Source: Pseudoduganella albidiflava (GTDB lineage: Bacteria > Pseudomonadota > Gammaproteobacteria > Burkholderiales > Burkholderiaceae_D). Taken from it: a stretch of DNA of 64,000 nt. A model generated the notes under the pieces. That model searched no databases and was not told the DNA's origin. It saw nothing but the letters and a program-made list of their open reading frames with translations. Shown one piece after another: positions 25,271-33,626 of this stretch. The DNA is taken from NCBI RefSeq assembly GCF_004322755.1, contig NZ_CP036401.1, forward strand, positions 5,270,001 to 5,334,000. The letters are read 5' to 3'. Positions within the stretch are counted from its first letter, which is position 1; every line of letters starts with the position of its first letter. The position numbers were made by a program, and so were the translations under genes.

Positions 25271-26056
25271 ATGACCACCGCCGCCGCTAACCCGGATTCC
25301 CGCCCCGCCGTCGTGCTGCTGCACAGTTCGATGAGCTCGCGCAGCCAGTGGGCCGCGCTGATGGCCGCGCACGAGCGGGACTACCGATTCATCGCGCTCG
25401 ACCTCCTGGGCTATGGCAAGGCGCCATTCCCGGACGCGGCGATGCTGGCCAGCTTCTCCCTCGCGCACGAGGTCGAGGCGGTCCAGGCCGCGCTGGCGGC
25501 GCAACTGGCGCCGCATGAGTCCTTCCACCTGATCGGCCATTCGTATGGCGGCGCCACGGCATTGCGGCTGGCGCGCACGGCACCGGACCGCGTCCGCTCG
25601 CTGGCCGTGTTCGAGCCCGTGGCCTTCCACCTGCTCGACGAAAGCGAGCCTGGCCGCGCCGAAGTCGGCACCGTCATCGCCGCGATCGAGGCGGCCGCCA
25701 CGCCGGAACAGGCGACCCGCAGCTTCATCGACTACTGGAACGGGCCCGGCGCCTTCGATGCGATGCCCGCCCCCGTGCGCGAACGCTTCACCGCCCAGGT
25801 GGCCAAGGTGCGGCTCGATTTCACCGCCCTGCTCAGCGAACCGGCCACGCTGCACGACATGGCCGCGATCGGCGTGCCGGCGCTCGTGCTGTCCGGCCGC
25901 GCCGGCCCCGCCTCGACCCGCGCCGTCGTTACCCGGCTGGCCGCCGCCCTGCCCAACGCCACCAGCGCGCAAACGCCCGGCGGCCACATGGCCCCGATCA
26001 CGCACGCGGCCGACGTCAACCGCGAACTGGCCGCCTTCCTGGCAACTGTTGCCTAA
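25271..26056 (+). CDS. Alpha/beta hydrolase
   Basis: 261 residues with the full fold signature: VVLLHSSMSSRSQW (oxyanion loop), nucleophile elbow GHSYGG (Ser91), and late GGHMAPITHA with the catalytic His. No signal peptide, so cytoplasmic. The substrate is not predictable. Start supported by GAGAGAACC before the ATG. Confidence 0.88.
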   Translation: MTTAAANPDSRPAVVLLHSSMSSRSQWAALMAAHERDYRFIALDLLGYGKAPFPDAAMLASFSLAHEVEAVQAALAAQLAPHESFHLIGHSYGGATALRLARTAPDRVRSLAVFEPVAFHLLDESEPGRAEVGTVIAAIEAAATPEQATRSFIDYWNGPGAFDAMPAPVRERFTAQVAKVRLDFTALLSEPATLHDMAAIGVPALVLSGRAGPASTRAVVTRLAAALPNATSAQTPGGHMAPITHAADVNRELAAFLATVA

Positions 26057-26245
26057 AAACGGGGACAGTCCCCGAATTTGAGCAACATTATGCTCCAGCA
26101 ATTTTTGACGAAGGCGCCAGAGGAGAGAGCACCGCATTTGTGCGCTGGAGCGTCGCTGGAATGACTGCCGGGCTGCTTGTAAAACCACGAAATTGCCACA
26201 CAACTGGTCTCAAACTAACCAGGGACTGTCCCGCCCAGGTCAACA
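26056..26245. repeat. Palindromic module (GGGGACAGTCCCC) and flanks
   Basis: CGGGGACAGTCCCCG directly follows the hydrolase stop, and a half-copy AGGGACTGTCCCG lies near 26220. Between them TGCTCCAGCAA and CGCTGGAGCG form a further inverted pair. Same repeat type as at 20735 and 44395. Confidence 0.65.
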
Positions 26246-26249
26246 ACAA

Positions 26250-26834
26250 ATGCTTGAACGCCAGAATAGCCGCTCCCGCCCGCTGACCTCCGGTGAGATC
26301 GCCTGCTGCCGCAAGCTGTTCGGCGCGGCGATCGACTACGCACGGGTGCGCATCCATGCGCGCGGCTGGTTTTTCGGGCTGCAATGGCGCCACACGGCGA
26401 TGGCGCCGGATGGGCACATCTGGTTCCGGCCCGAGGACTGGCAGGAAGACTTTTCGCGCGCGCCGGCCTGGCGGCTGCTGTGGTTCATGCACGAGATGGT
26501 GCACGTGTGGCAATGGCAGCTGGGTTATCCGGTGATGTGCCGCGGCGCGCTGCGCGTCGGGCTGTCCTACCGCTACCGGCTGGCGCCGGGCCGGCGGCTG
26601 GCCGACTTCAACATGGAAGCGCAAGGCGACCTGCTGGCCGACTGGTTCGCGCTGCGCTGGCTGGGCGAACCGGGGGCGATGCGCCAGAAGCAGTACGCGG
26701 GCGACGCGTGGCTGTTCGAAGAAGTGCTGGGCGACTTCCTGGCCGATCCGGCGGACCCGGCCAGCCTGCCGCGCCTTCGGTGGCCATTCGCCCGGCAGGC
26801 GATGGCACTGCTCAGGCGCCGGAGGATTGCCTGA
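26250..26834 (+). CDS. Putative zinc-dependent protein with HExxH (vgr-related type)
   Basis: 194 residues from ATG at 26250. The line WFMHEMVHVWQWQLG contains HEMVH (His81-His85) followed by W, resembling the minimal metalloprotease-like proteins often labelled 'vgr related' and seen near type VI effectors. No signal peptide or T6SS gene is nearby, so the role is open. The 3' end overlaps the convergent GGDEF-EAL gene by 23 bases. Confidence 0.75.
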   Translation: MLERQNSRSRPLTSGEIACCRKLFGAAIDYARVRIHARGWFFGLQWRHTAMAPDGHIWFRPEDWQEDFSRAPAWRLLWFMHEMVHVWQWQLGYPVMCRGALRVGLSYRYRLAPGRRLADFNMEAQGDLLADWFALRWLGEPGAMRQKQYAGDAWLFEEVLGDFLADPADPASLPRLRWPFARQAMALLRRRRIA

Positions 26835-28560
26835 GCCAGGCCGCCAGGTCGTCGCTCGGCAGCGGCCGGGCATACAGGTAGCCCTGCCCCTTGTCGCATT
26901 GCAGCGTGCGCACCACCGTGGCTTGCGCGTCCGTCTCGATGCCTTCCGCCACGGTGCTCATGCCCAGGCTCTGCGCCACCTTCACGGTGGCCTCGATCAG
27001 CACGCGGTGATGGTGGCTGGTTTCGCTCTGGCTCACGAACGAGCGGTCGATCTTCACCGTGTCCACCGGCAGCAGGTGCAGGCTGGCCAGCGACGAGTAC
27101 CCGGTGCCGAAATCGTCCAGCGCCAGCGTGATGCCGAGCGCCTTCAGTTCGTGCAGGCGCTGCTGCACGTCGGTATCCTGCGCCGCCAGGCTTTCCGTCA
27201 CCTCGAGCTGCAGCCGCTCCGCTGCCATGCCCGTCTCCGCGAGGATGCGCGCCACGGTGCCGGCCCAGTTAGGCTGCCCCAGTTGCGCGCGCGACAGGTT
27301 CACCGCCAGCAGCCGCGGGGCCAGGTCGCCCAGCTCGTGCTGCCAGCGCACGAAGTCGCGGCAGGCGCGCTCCAGCACGAAGTCGCCTAGCGGGCCGATC
27401 AAGCCGCATTCCTCGGCCACGCCGATGAATTCGAATGGCGGCACGATGCCGCGCACCGGGTGGCGCCAGCGCACCAGCGCCTCGACGCCGGCCGAGTGGT
27501 CGGTGCCGCCATCGGGGCGCAGCGCCACCACCGGCTGGTACACCACGAACAGCTGGTCGGCCTGCAGCGCCAGGCGCAGGTCCGTCTCGATATCGGTGCG
27601 GCGCGCCGACCGCTCGCGCATCTCGGCCGCGAAGCGCACGAAGCGCGCGCCGCCGGCACGCTTGGCTTCCAGCATGGCGATGCCGGCGTCGCGCAGCAGC
27701 GCATCGGGATCGTCGCCCTCGCCCCACGCGATGCCCACGCTGACGTTGCAGACCACGTCATGCCCCTGCAGGTGGTAGGCGTGGCCGATCGCGCCGATCA
27801 TCCGCGTGGCCACGCTCTCGGCATCTTCCACCCGGCGCAGGCCATCGAGCACCACCACGAATTCGTCGCCGCCCACGCGCGCCGCCAGTTGCCCGCCGCG
27901 CGCACCCACCGCGATCCGGTCGCTGGGCGGGCGCAGCACGTTGCGGATGCGCTCGGCCACCAGCACCAGCAGCCGGTCGCCCATCGCCTGGCCCAGCGTG
28001 TCGTTCACCTGGCGGAAGCGGTCGCAGTTCATGAACAGTACCGCGAAGCCGGCATGGGCGCCGTCCCTGCCCTTGCCGCGCGCCAGGATCGCCTGCAGCT
28101 CCTCGTGCACGGCGCTGCGGTTCGGCATGCGCGTCAGCGCATCGGTGCGCGCCGCCGACGACAGCCGGCTGGCCAGCCGTTCCTGCTCGCGCCGGGTTTC
28201 CAGCGTGATGTCGTTGACCGCCGCCATCAGCCGGTGCCGGTCGAGCTTCATCACCGACAGCGACAGCACCAGCGGCCCGTCGCGCCCGTCCGGCGCATCG
28301 ATCCGCAAGCCTTCCACCACCACGCCGGACGGCGTATCGCAGCGCTCCACCGCGGCGCGCAAGTCCGGCGCGGCGGTGGCGAAGATCGCATACAGGTCGT
28401 CGAGCGCGCCGTGCGGGACCAGCGGCATCAGGAGTTGCGCGGCCATCGGATTGAGCATCTCGACGGCGCCGCCGATATCGGCCTGCAGCATGCCGATCGG
28501 CGTGCGGTACAGGAACTGCAGGAGCGCCTCGTAGGCGAGCTTGTCGTCGTGCCCCATCAT
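26812..28560 (-). CDS. PAS-GGDEF-EAL c-di-GMP protein (third gene of PYP operon)
   Basis: 582 residues. The start at 28560 overlaps the previous stop (ATGA). An N-terminal PAS-like domain (about 5-125) is clearly related to the one in the upstream protein (ALLQFLYRTPIGMLQAD versus ALMQFLYLAPVGLVQAR). The GGDEF domain has an intact GGDEF at 230-234, but the inhibitory RxxD is replaced by RGGQ, in a short insertion. The EAL domain has EALVRW at 360-365 and DDFGTGYSSL, so phosphodiesterase activity looks intact. Either activity may dominate. Convergent with the HExxH gene. Confidence 0.93.
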   Translation of the reverse strand: MMGHDDKLAYEALLQFLYRTPIGMLQADIGGAVEMLNPMAAQLLMPLVPHGALDDLYAIFATAAPDLRAAVERCDTPSGVVVEGLRIDAPDGRDGPLVLSLSVMKLDRHRLMAAVNDITLETRREQERLASRLSSAARTDALTRMPNRSAVHEELQAILARGKGRDGAHAGFAVLFMNCDRFRQVNDTLGQAMGDRLLVLVAERIRNVLRPPSDRIAVGARGGQLAARVGGDEFVVVLDGLRRVEDAESVATRMIGAIGHAYHLQGHDVVCNVSVGIAWGEGDDPDALLRDAGIAMLEAKRAGGARFVRFAAEMRERSARRTDIETDLRLALQADQLFVVYQPVVALRPDGGTDHSAGVEALVRWRHPVRGIVPPFEFIGVAEECGLIGPLGDFVLERACRDFVRWQHELGDLAPRLLAVNLSRAQLGQPNWAGTVARILAETGMAAERLQLEVTESLAAQDTDVQQRLHELKALGITLALDDFGTGYSSLASLHLLPVDTVKIDRSFVSQSETSHHHRVLIEATVKVAQSLGMSTVAEGIETDAQATVVRTLQCDKGQGYLYARPLPSDDLAAWLRQSSGA

Positions 28561-29897
28561 GCGGCGGTGCCGATCATGTCGGTGCTCCAGCAGACCACGC
28601 GGTCGCGGCCTTGCGCCTTGGCGGCTTGCAGTGCCCGGCCGGCACGCTGTTGCAGGTCGTCGATGCCACCCAGTTGCGCATCCCAGGCGGCCACGCCGGC
28701 GCTCACCGTGAACGTCACCGCCACGCCGTCGACCTTTACCGTCAGGGCCGATACGGCCGCCAGCAGGCGCTGCGCCACCGCGCAGGCCTGGGGCACGCTG
28801 GTCGATGGCAGCAGCACGGCGAACTCCTCGCCACCCAGGCGCGCCACCACGTCCACCGCGCGGAACGTGTCGCGCAAGGCCTGCGCAAAGGCGCGCAGCA
28901 CGGCGTCGCCCACGTGCAGGCCGTGGGTGTCGTTGACCGCCTTGAGGTGATCGAGATCGAACAGCGCCAGGGCCACGGGCCGCGGCGAGCGGGTCGCGCG
29001 CCCCAGCTCCAGCTCGGCCGCATGGTAGAAGCCGCGGCGGTTCGCCACGCCTGTCAGGTGATCGGCGAACACCGCCTGGCGCCAGCTTTCGCTGGCATCG
29101 CGCCGGTCGGTGATGTCGCGCAGCACCAGGCAGTAGGCGGGATCGGTCTCGGCCGCGGCGGGGTCGCGTTCGGGCAGCGGCGTGATCATCGCGCTGGCCC
29201 AGAACGGCGTGCCATCGGCGCGCAGGCGCAGGCCCTCGTCCAGGCTCCAGCCGTTGGCGTCCGCCTCGCGCAGCAGGTCGCGCGCGTGCTCCGGCGTGGT
29301 CGTATCGCCAGGCTCGAACACGGCATACGACTGGCCCACCACCGTCTCGCCGTGGCCGGTCACCCGGCCGATGCTGCCGTTCCACTGCTCGACGCGGCCT
29401 TCGCTGTCCAGGCTCACCAGCGCATAATCGGCGACACTGGCCAGCAGTGCGTTCAGCCAGGCGTCGCTTTGCCGTAGCTGGCGGTCGCGCTGCACCTGCA
29501 GCGTGACATCCTGCAGCACCGCCATCAGGCGCTGCGCATCGAGCTTGACGATCGACAGCGACAGGATGCCCGGAACGTTGCGCCGGCCGCCGCCATGCAG
29601 CGGGATATGCATGCCGTCGCAGATCCGGCCACGCGGCGCGGTGAACTCTTCGCACAGCACGCGCACGTCCGGCGCCACGTCCTGCAGCGCGGTGAAGAGG
29701 TTGTCCAGGCAGCCGTCACGCGACAGCGGCATCAGCAACTGCGCCGAGATCGGGTTGATCAGCGTGATCTCGCCATCGCCCCTGGCCTGCACCAGGCCGA
29801 CGGGAGCGAGGTACAGGAACTGCATCAGCGCCTCGTGTTCGGCCGCCAGGTCCGCGTCCGCACTGGCGCCCGGGCCGCCTGCCGCCGGGGTATTCAC
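28557..29897 (-). CDS. PAS-PAS-GGDEF diguanylate cyclase (second gene of PYP operon)
   Basis: 446 residues from GTG at 29897, overlapping the PYP-like gene's stop as GTGA, so translation is probably coupled. First PAS-like domain about 20-140, second PAS domain about 147-275 (SVADYALVSLDSEGRVEQWNGS, typical PAS), GGDEF domain about 285-440 with GGEEF at 355-359 and an intact inhibitory RAVD five residues before. It should synthesise c-di-GMP under product inhibition. The first PAS-like domain is a paralogue of that in the next gene, indicating a tandem duplication. Confidence 0.93.
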   Translation of the reverse strand: MNTPAAGGPGASADADLAAEHEALMQFLYLAPVGLVQARGDGEITLINPISAQLLMPLSRDGCLDNLFTALQDVAPDVRVLCEEFTAPRGRICDGMHIPLHGGGRRNVPGILSLSIVKLDAQRLMAVLQDVTLQVQRDRQLRQSDAWLNALLASVADYALVSLDSEGRVEQWNGSIGRVTGHGETVVGQSYAVFEPGDTTTPEHARDLLREADANGWSLDEGLRLRADGTPFWASAMITPLPERDPAAAETDPAYCLVLRDITDRRDASESWRQAVFADHLTGVANRRGFYHAAELELGRATRSPRPVALALFDLDHLKAVNDTHGLHVGDAVLRAFAQALRDTFRAVDVVARLGGEEFAVLLPSTSVPQACAVAQRLLAAVSALTVKVDGVAVTFTVSAGVAAWDAQLGGIDDLQQRAGRALQAAKAQGRDRVVCWSTDMIGTAA

Positions 29898-30277
29898 GGC
29901 TGACGCTGCACCAGCACGTAGCGCGTTGCCGCGCCGGGTTCCGCCAGCAGGCGCAGGAGCACCTTGGTGGGCCGCATCCGCAACGTCAGCACATACGGAA
30001 TCGTCGCGTCCAGCGCCGTGCCCTCAGCCTGCGCATCCTCGAACCGCTGCGCCACCATGAAGTTGTTCATGCATGGCGCCACGCTGGCGAACAGCGGCTG
30101 GCCCAGCACGCTGTGCGGCGCCAGGCCGGCGGCCTGGGATTCGAAGCGGTTGTAGCGGCGCACCACGGTGGCGTCATCGAAACCGATGATGCCGAAGGCG
30201 GCATCGTCGAGCTGTTCATCGCCGAGTGACGCAAGGCGCGCGCCAAGGTCGGGCTGGTCGAAGGCAAGTGCGGTCAT
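29894..30277 (-). CDS. Photoactive yellow protein (PYP)-like photoreceptor
   Basis: 127 residues, start at 30277 with GGAG seven bases upstream. It aligns along its whole length with Halorhodospira PYP (125 aa), from LAF / QLDDAAFG at the N-terminus to MRPTKV near the end. Chromophore residues fall at the same numbers: Tyr42 and Glu46 (YNRFE), and Cys69 in FASVAPC, the thioester Cys for p-coumaric acid. Differences are Ala50 for Thr50, Leu52 for Arg52 and Leu99 in place of Tyr98; a Met aligned with Met100 is kept (Met101). First gene of a three-gene operon with two c-di-GMP enzymes, so light control of c-di-GMP is inferred. Databases may label such proteins only as PAS or 'phosphonate transporter'. 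Confidence 0.85.
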   Translation of the reverse strand: MTALAFDQPDLGARLASLGDEQLDDAAFGIIGFDDATVVRRYNRFESQAAGLAPHSVLGQPLFASVAPCMNNFMVAQRFEDAQAEGTALDATIPYVLTLRMRPTKVLLRLLAEPGAATRYVLVQRQP

Positions 30278-30386
30278 CGAAACTCCAGGTAACGGGATTG
30301 CAGGCCAGCATCCACCGTCGAGCGACCAGCAAGGTTGCCACCGAGGTTGATGTGCGGAAATATATGCTGACATGGGCATAACGTCC

Positions 30387-30392
30387 TGTCAA
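30387..30392 (-). promoter_or_regulatory. Possible -35 element for the PYP operon
   Basis: On the minus strand a perfect TTGACA lies about 110 bases before the PYP start. The best -10 candidates (CATATA, about 20 bases on) are badly spaced, so this is weak. The 252-base divergent region also holds the inverted pair CCCCTCG / CGAGGGG (30419-30425, 30442-30448). Confidence 0.3.
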
Positions 30393-30529
30393 TCCACGCA
30401 CGATTGAAACCAACGGTTCCCCTCGCGGAAACATGACTTTTCGAGGGGTAATGGAACGCGGTCTTGTTGCATCCAATGCTAGCATTAACGCTCGAGTCAA
30501 CCATCAACTCTCTGGAAAAGGAACTGATC

Positions 30530-30841
30530 ATGACCATGACCAAAGCTATCTTCGCAGCCGCCCTGTGCTTCGGCCTGGCCGCTTGCAGCACCACCGACAC
30601 CACGAGTTCCAGCGGCGCGAGCGACAGCTCGGCAACCGGTTCGACCACCTCGGGCAGCAGCTCGATGGATTCGGGCACCGCGGGTTCCGCTACGTCGGGC
30701 TCGAGCACCTCCGGTTCCAGCGCTTCCGGTTCGACGAGCTCGGGCCAGTGGAACCAGTCCGGCACCACGTCGCCGACCGCAACGCCGGGCACGTCGCCCA
30801 CCACCCCGAGCAATGCGGACGACAACTCGGTGAAGAAATAA
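30530..30841 (+). CDS. Small Ser/Thr-rich lipoprotein
   Basis: 103 residues with AAAGGA before the ATG (a second ATG is six bases later). The signal ends in a lipobox, LAAC (Cys19). The mature part is a low-complexity stretch of Ser, Thr and Gly (SGSSTSGSSASGSTSSG) and ends SVKK. Likely an envelope lipoprotein with an unfolded tether; function unknown. It is divergent from the PYP operon and followed by a strong terminator. Confidence 0.8.
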   Translation: MTMTKAIFAAALCFGLAACSTTDTTSSSGASDSSATGSTTSGSSSMDSGTAGSATSGSSTSGSSASGSTSSGQWNQSGTTSPTATPGTSPTTPSNADDNSVKK

Positions 30842-30872
30842 GCAGTAAAAGAATCTGATTCACGCCGCAAGG

Positions 30873-30903
30873 AAAAATGGCCCGCATCCGCGGGCCATTT
30901 TTC
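30873..30903 (+). terminator. Intrinsic terminator after the lipoprotein gene
   Basis: AAATGGCCCGC pairs with GCGGGCCATTT around a four-base ATCC loop, followed by T residues; a run of A residues in front makes it usable in both directions. Confidence 0.9.
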
Positions 30904-30945
30904 ATCCGGAGCCGGATCTATCCGGCCATCTTCATTCGAGCCAGG

Positions 30946-31365
30946 CTACGCCAGCGCGGCACCGCGGCCTGCAACCGGCGCCGACCGGCCGAGCCCGCGG
31001 TACTGCAGCGCCGCGAACCCCAGCACGCCGGCCGCCTGGGCCAGCACATAGGCGGCTCCCAGTCCGGTAGGCACCAGCACGCCGCCGGCCAGCAGTGCCA
31101 CGCTCAGCACCGCCCACCCCACGTTCCCGGCAATCACGAACAACACCAGCGCCCGCCACACGGCCCGGCTGCGCGCCAGTCCGACCAGCAGCAGCACATA
31201 GCCTGCCAGGAACAGGCCGGTGCCGGACAGCAGCGCCCCGGGCAAGGCCAGCGTGGTGCCCAGCATGCCGGGCCACAGCAGGTGGCCGGCGGCCATTGCG
31301 CCGCTGGCGGCGGCATCGATCAGCAGGATGGATTTGAGCAGGCCGGATGGCTGGACGGTTTGCAT
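30946..31365 (-). CDS. Small membrane protein, four helices
   Basis: 139 residues from ATG at 31365 with AAGGAGAT upstream. Four hydrophobic segments (about 10-30, 45-63, 72-92, 97-118) are separated by short loops. Family not recognised; the look is that of a small DoxX- or DUF-type membrane protein. The frame is open far upstream but composition and ribosome site favour this start. Confidence 0.7.
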   Translation of the reverse strand: MQTVQPSGLLKSILLIDAAASGAMAAGHLLWPGMLGTTLALPGALLSGTGLFLAGYVLLLVGLARSRAVWRALVLFVIAGNVGWAVLSVALLAGGVLVPTGLGAAYVLAQAAGVLGFAALQYRGLGRSAPVAGRGAALA

Positions 31366-31436
31366 GGCGATCTCCTTGGCGGTGGTTGACGATGAAGCAG
31401 TGAAGCCAGTGTCGCGCCGGCACCGCATCGCGCCAA

Positions 31437-31952
31437 TTACGTGCCAGGTAATCGTTCGCCATCCACCGCCAGCCGGTAGCGCAGCTTGGTGCGCTCGCCT
31501 TTTCCGTACGTGGCATACCAGGGTGGAATCGGCACCTCCTCGACCAGCGTGCAGCCGATCCGCTCCAGCGCGCGCTGGCAGGCGACATTGTCCGGCGTGG
31601 TGGTGATCCACGCGGTGGCGAGCCCCAGCCTGGCTATCTCGGGCAGCAGCGCCAGCACCGCCTGCCCGGCCACGCCCTGCCCGCGGAACGCCGCCTCGAC
31701 AGCGAAGCCGACATGGCCGAGCAGGTGCGTGAAGACATGCGAGTGCCCGTCGCGCAGGCTGATCGAACCGGCACGCACGCCATCGGCCAGGATGTGCCAG
31801 CGCCACGCGCGCACGCCCCAGGGCGAGTTCGCGGCGGTATAGGCGATGTGCGGTTCGAGCGACACGTGGACAGTGCGTGCTTCGGGACTCGGCTGGAGGG
31901 ATGGGGAAGACAAGATCGGCAGGCTGGATGGCGTAGCCCGCCAGCTTACCAT
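31437..31952 (-). CDS. GNAT family acetyltransferase
   Basis: About 171 residues if started at ATG 31952; no clear ribosome site, so the exact start is uncertain. The core reads VGFAVEAAFRGQGVAGQAV (acetyl-CoA loop R-x-x-G-x-G/A) and ITTTPDNVACQRALERIGC, typical of the RimJ/RimL-like branch of GNAT. Substrate unknown. Confidence 0.75.
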   Translation of the reverse strand: MVSWRATPSSLPILSSPSLQPSPEARTVHVSLEPHIAYTAANSPWGVRAWRWHILADGVRAGSISLRDGHSHVFTHLLGHVGFAVEAAFRGQGVAGQAVLALLPEIARLGLATAWITTTPDNVACQRALERIGCTLVEEVPIPPWYATYGKGERTKLRYRLAVDGERLPGT

Positions 31953-32134
31953 TGGCGGCGAATCCGGACGATCCCTGGCGGTTCGGCGGCACGCCTTCCC
32001 GTCGCGTTCCAGCATCGCCGCGCGCACGGCCCCCGCATTGAAACCGTGCATCGGCCCCGTGACATTGAACCATTGCTGTATTGCCCGATGGCCCCATTTG
32101 CGGCAAGATCGCTCTTTACCCGGCAATACCACCG

Positions 32135-33016
32135 ATGTCCAATTCATCTTTCAGCAATATTGCACGACGCGCGGCCCTGCTGTCAGTGGCGCTCGTGCCT
32201 GCGTCGCTGCTGCCCGTTTCCGCCCTTGCCCTGCCCGCGCAGGCACCGCATGCGCCGAACCTGGCCGCCCTGATCAACGCCTACCGCGCCGCGCCGGGCA
32301 GCTGCGCCGGCACGTCGGCCGCCTCCGTGCCGCCGCTTGCCGTGGAAGCGGCGCTGTCGCAAATCCGCATCGTTTCCGGCACGTTCCTCGAACCGGCGCT
32401 GGAACGCGCGGGCTACCCTGTCGAACATGCCGAAGCCGTGTTCATCTCCGGCGCCGCGGATGCGGCCGAAGCGATGGAAACGCTGCGCGAGAAGTACTGC
32501 GCGCGCCTGCTGGGCACCGACGTCACCGCGATCGGCACGATCCGCGTGGCCGATGGCTGGCACGTGGTGCTGGCCCGCCCGGAGCGGCGCGAACTGCCGG
32601 CGCCGGAAGGCATCGGCGAGGAGACGCTGGCCGCGGTGAATGCCGCGCGCGCCGCGCCGCGCCAGTGCGGCGACCGCCAGTTCGCCGCCGCGCCGCCGCT
32701 GCGCCTGAATCCCGCGCTCGATGCGGCGGCCCTGTCGCACAGCCGGTACATGGCGCAGGTGCGCTATTTCAGCCACCAGCAAAAGAATGGCAGCGTGGTC
32801 GGCGACCGGGCGCTGCGCGCCGGCTACAAGTGGCGCACCATCGGCGAGAACATCGCCTCCGGGCAGCGCACGGCGCAGGAAGCCGTGCAGGGCTGGCTGG
32901 ACAGCCCCGGCCACTGCGCCAACATCATGAACGCGGCGTTCGTGGAAATGGGCGTCGGCTATGCCGTCAACCCGGTGCGCGGCACGCTGTACTGGACGCA
33001 GGTGCTGGCACGCTGA
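32135..33016 (+). CDS. CAP (SCP/PR1) domain protein, exported
   Basis: 293 residues from ATG at 32135. A signal-like N-terminus (AALLSVALVPASLLPVSALA) is followed by an unassigned domain and a C-terminal CAP domain (about 175-293): LSHSRYMAQVRYFSHQQ, IGENIASGQRTAQEAVQGWL, SPGHCANIMNAAFVEMGVGY. The usual His and Glu of the CAP cleft are present. Secreted; the function of bacterial CAP proteins is unclear. Confidence 0.88.
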   Translation: MSNSSFSNIARRAALLSVALVPASLLPVSALALPAQAPHAPNLAALINAYRAAPGSCAGTSAASVPPLAVEAALSQIRIVSGTFLEPALERAGYPVEHAEAVFISGAADAAEAMETLREKYCARLLGTDVTAIGTIRVADGWHVVLARPERRELPAPEGIGEETLAAVNAARAAPRQCGDRQFAAAPPLRLNPALDAAALSHSRYMAQVRYFSHQQKNGSVVGDRALRAGYKWRTIGENIASGQRTAQEAVQGWLDSPGHCANIMNAAFVEMGVGYAVNPVRGTLYWTQVLAR

Positions 33017-33033
33017 CATCGCGCCCCGCCCGC

Positions 33034-33462
33034 TCACAGCGAATTCCTCACGTCCTTCACCGCCTGCGCCGCGGCGCGGGCGATCTCGGCGATATCCTGG
33101 TCGCGGCGCCGGTCGAGCCAGCGCACCACGCCGCCCAGCAGCCACCATGCGGGCAGCGCCGCCACCACCAGCATCGGCACGGCCACGATGGCCACGCCCA
33201 GGGAGGCATCGATGCCGCACAGCGCCATCACCGAACCGGCCGAGACGAACAGCGTGGGCCACCACGAATGCAGCGCGGCCAGCAGGAAAGGCCCGGCGAT
33301 GCCGGCCATGGCGATCGCGCAGATGAAGCGCACCCACCCTTCGCGACGCGTGCGGGGCCACATGAACAAAAATGTGAGTGCACACGCAATGGCGCCGGCC
33401 AGCAACGGCGCCGCAAAGATGGTGAGAAGCGCGCTGCCGGCCGCGCCGATTACGATGGTCAT
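33034..33462 (-). CDS. Hypothetical membrane protein
   Basis: 142 residues with three to four hydrophobic segments and a charged C-terminal helix (RRRDQDIAEIARAAAQAVKDVRNSL). No family recognised. It is convergent with the CAP gene, 18 bases apart, and divergent from the S24 regulator. Confidence 0.65.
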   Translation of the reverse strand: MTIVIGAAGSALLTIFAAPLLAGAIACALTFLFMWPRTRREGWVRFICAIAMAGIAGPFLLAALHSWWPTLFVSAGSVMALCGIDASLGVAIVAVPMLVVAALPAWWLLGGVVRWLDRRRDQDIAEIARAAAQAVKDVRNSL

Positions 33463-33543
33463 GATGCCTTGTCTCCTGGTGTGGTTCGCGTCCTGGCACT
33501 GCCATTTATTTGCTTGAGTGAACGCAATAAAACATCAGGCCGC

Positions 33544-33572
33544 TTGCATCCGACTTTAGCAATTGCTATAGT
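33544..33572 (+). promoter_or_regulatory. Promoter with operator for the S24-type regulator
   Basis: TTGCAT (33544-33549) and TATAGT (33567-33572) are 17 bases apart. The perfect palindrome TAGCAATTGCTA (33557-33568) sits between and over the -10, and a further TTGCTAA half-site lies at 33586-33592. Binding there would block RNA polymerase, so autorepression by the downstream regulator is likely. Confidence 0.65.
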
Positions 33573-33626
33573 CAGAGTCAAGCGTTTGCTAATCTATCGA
33601 AACCACCCCCGTTGCACGGTATTTTC

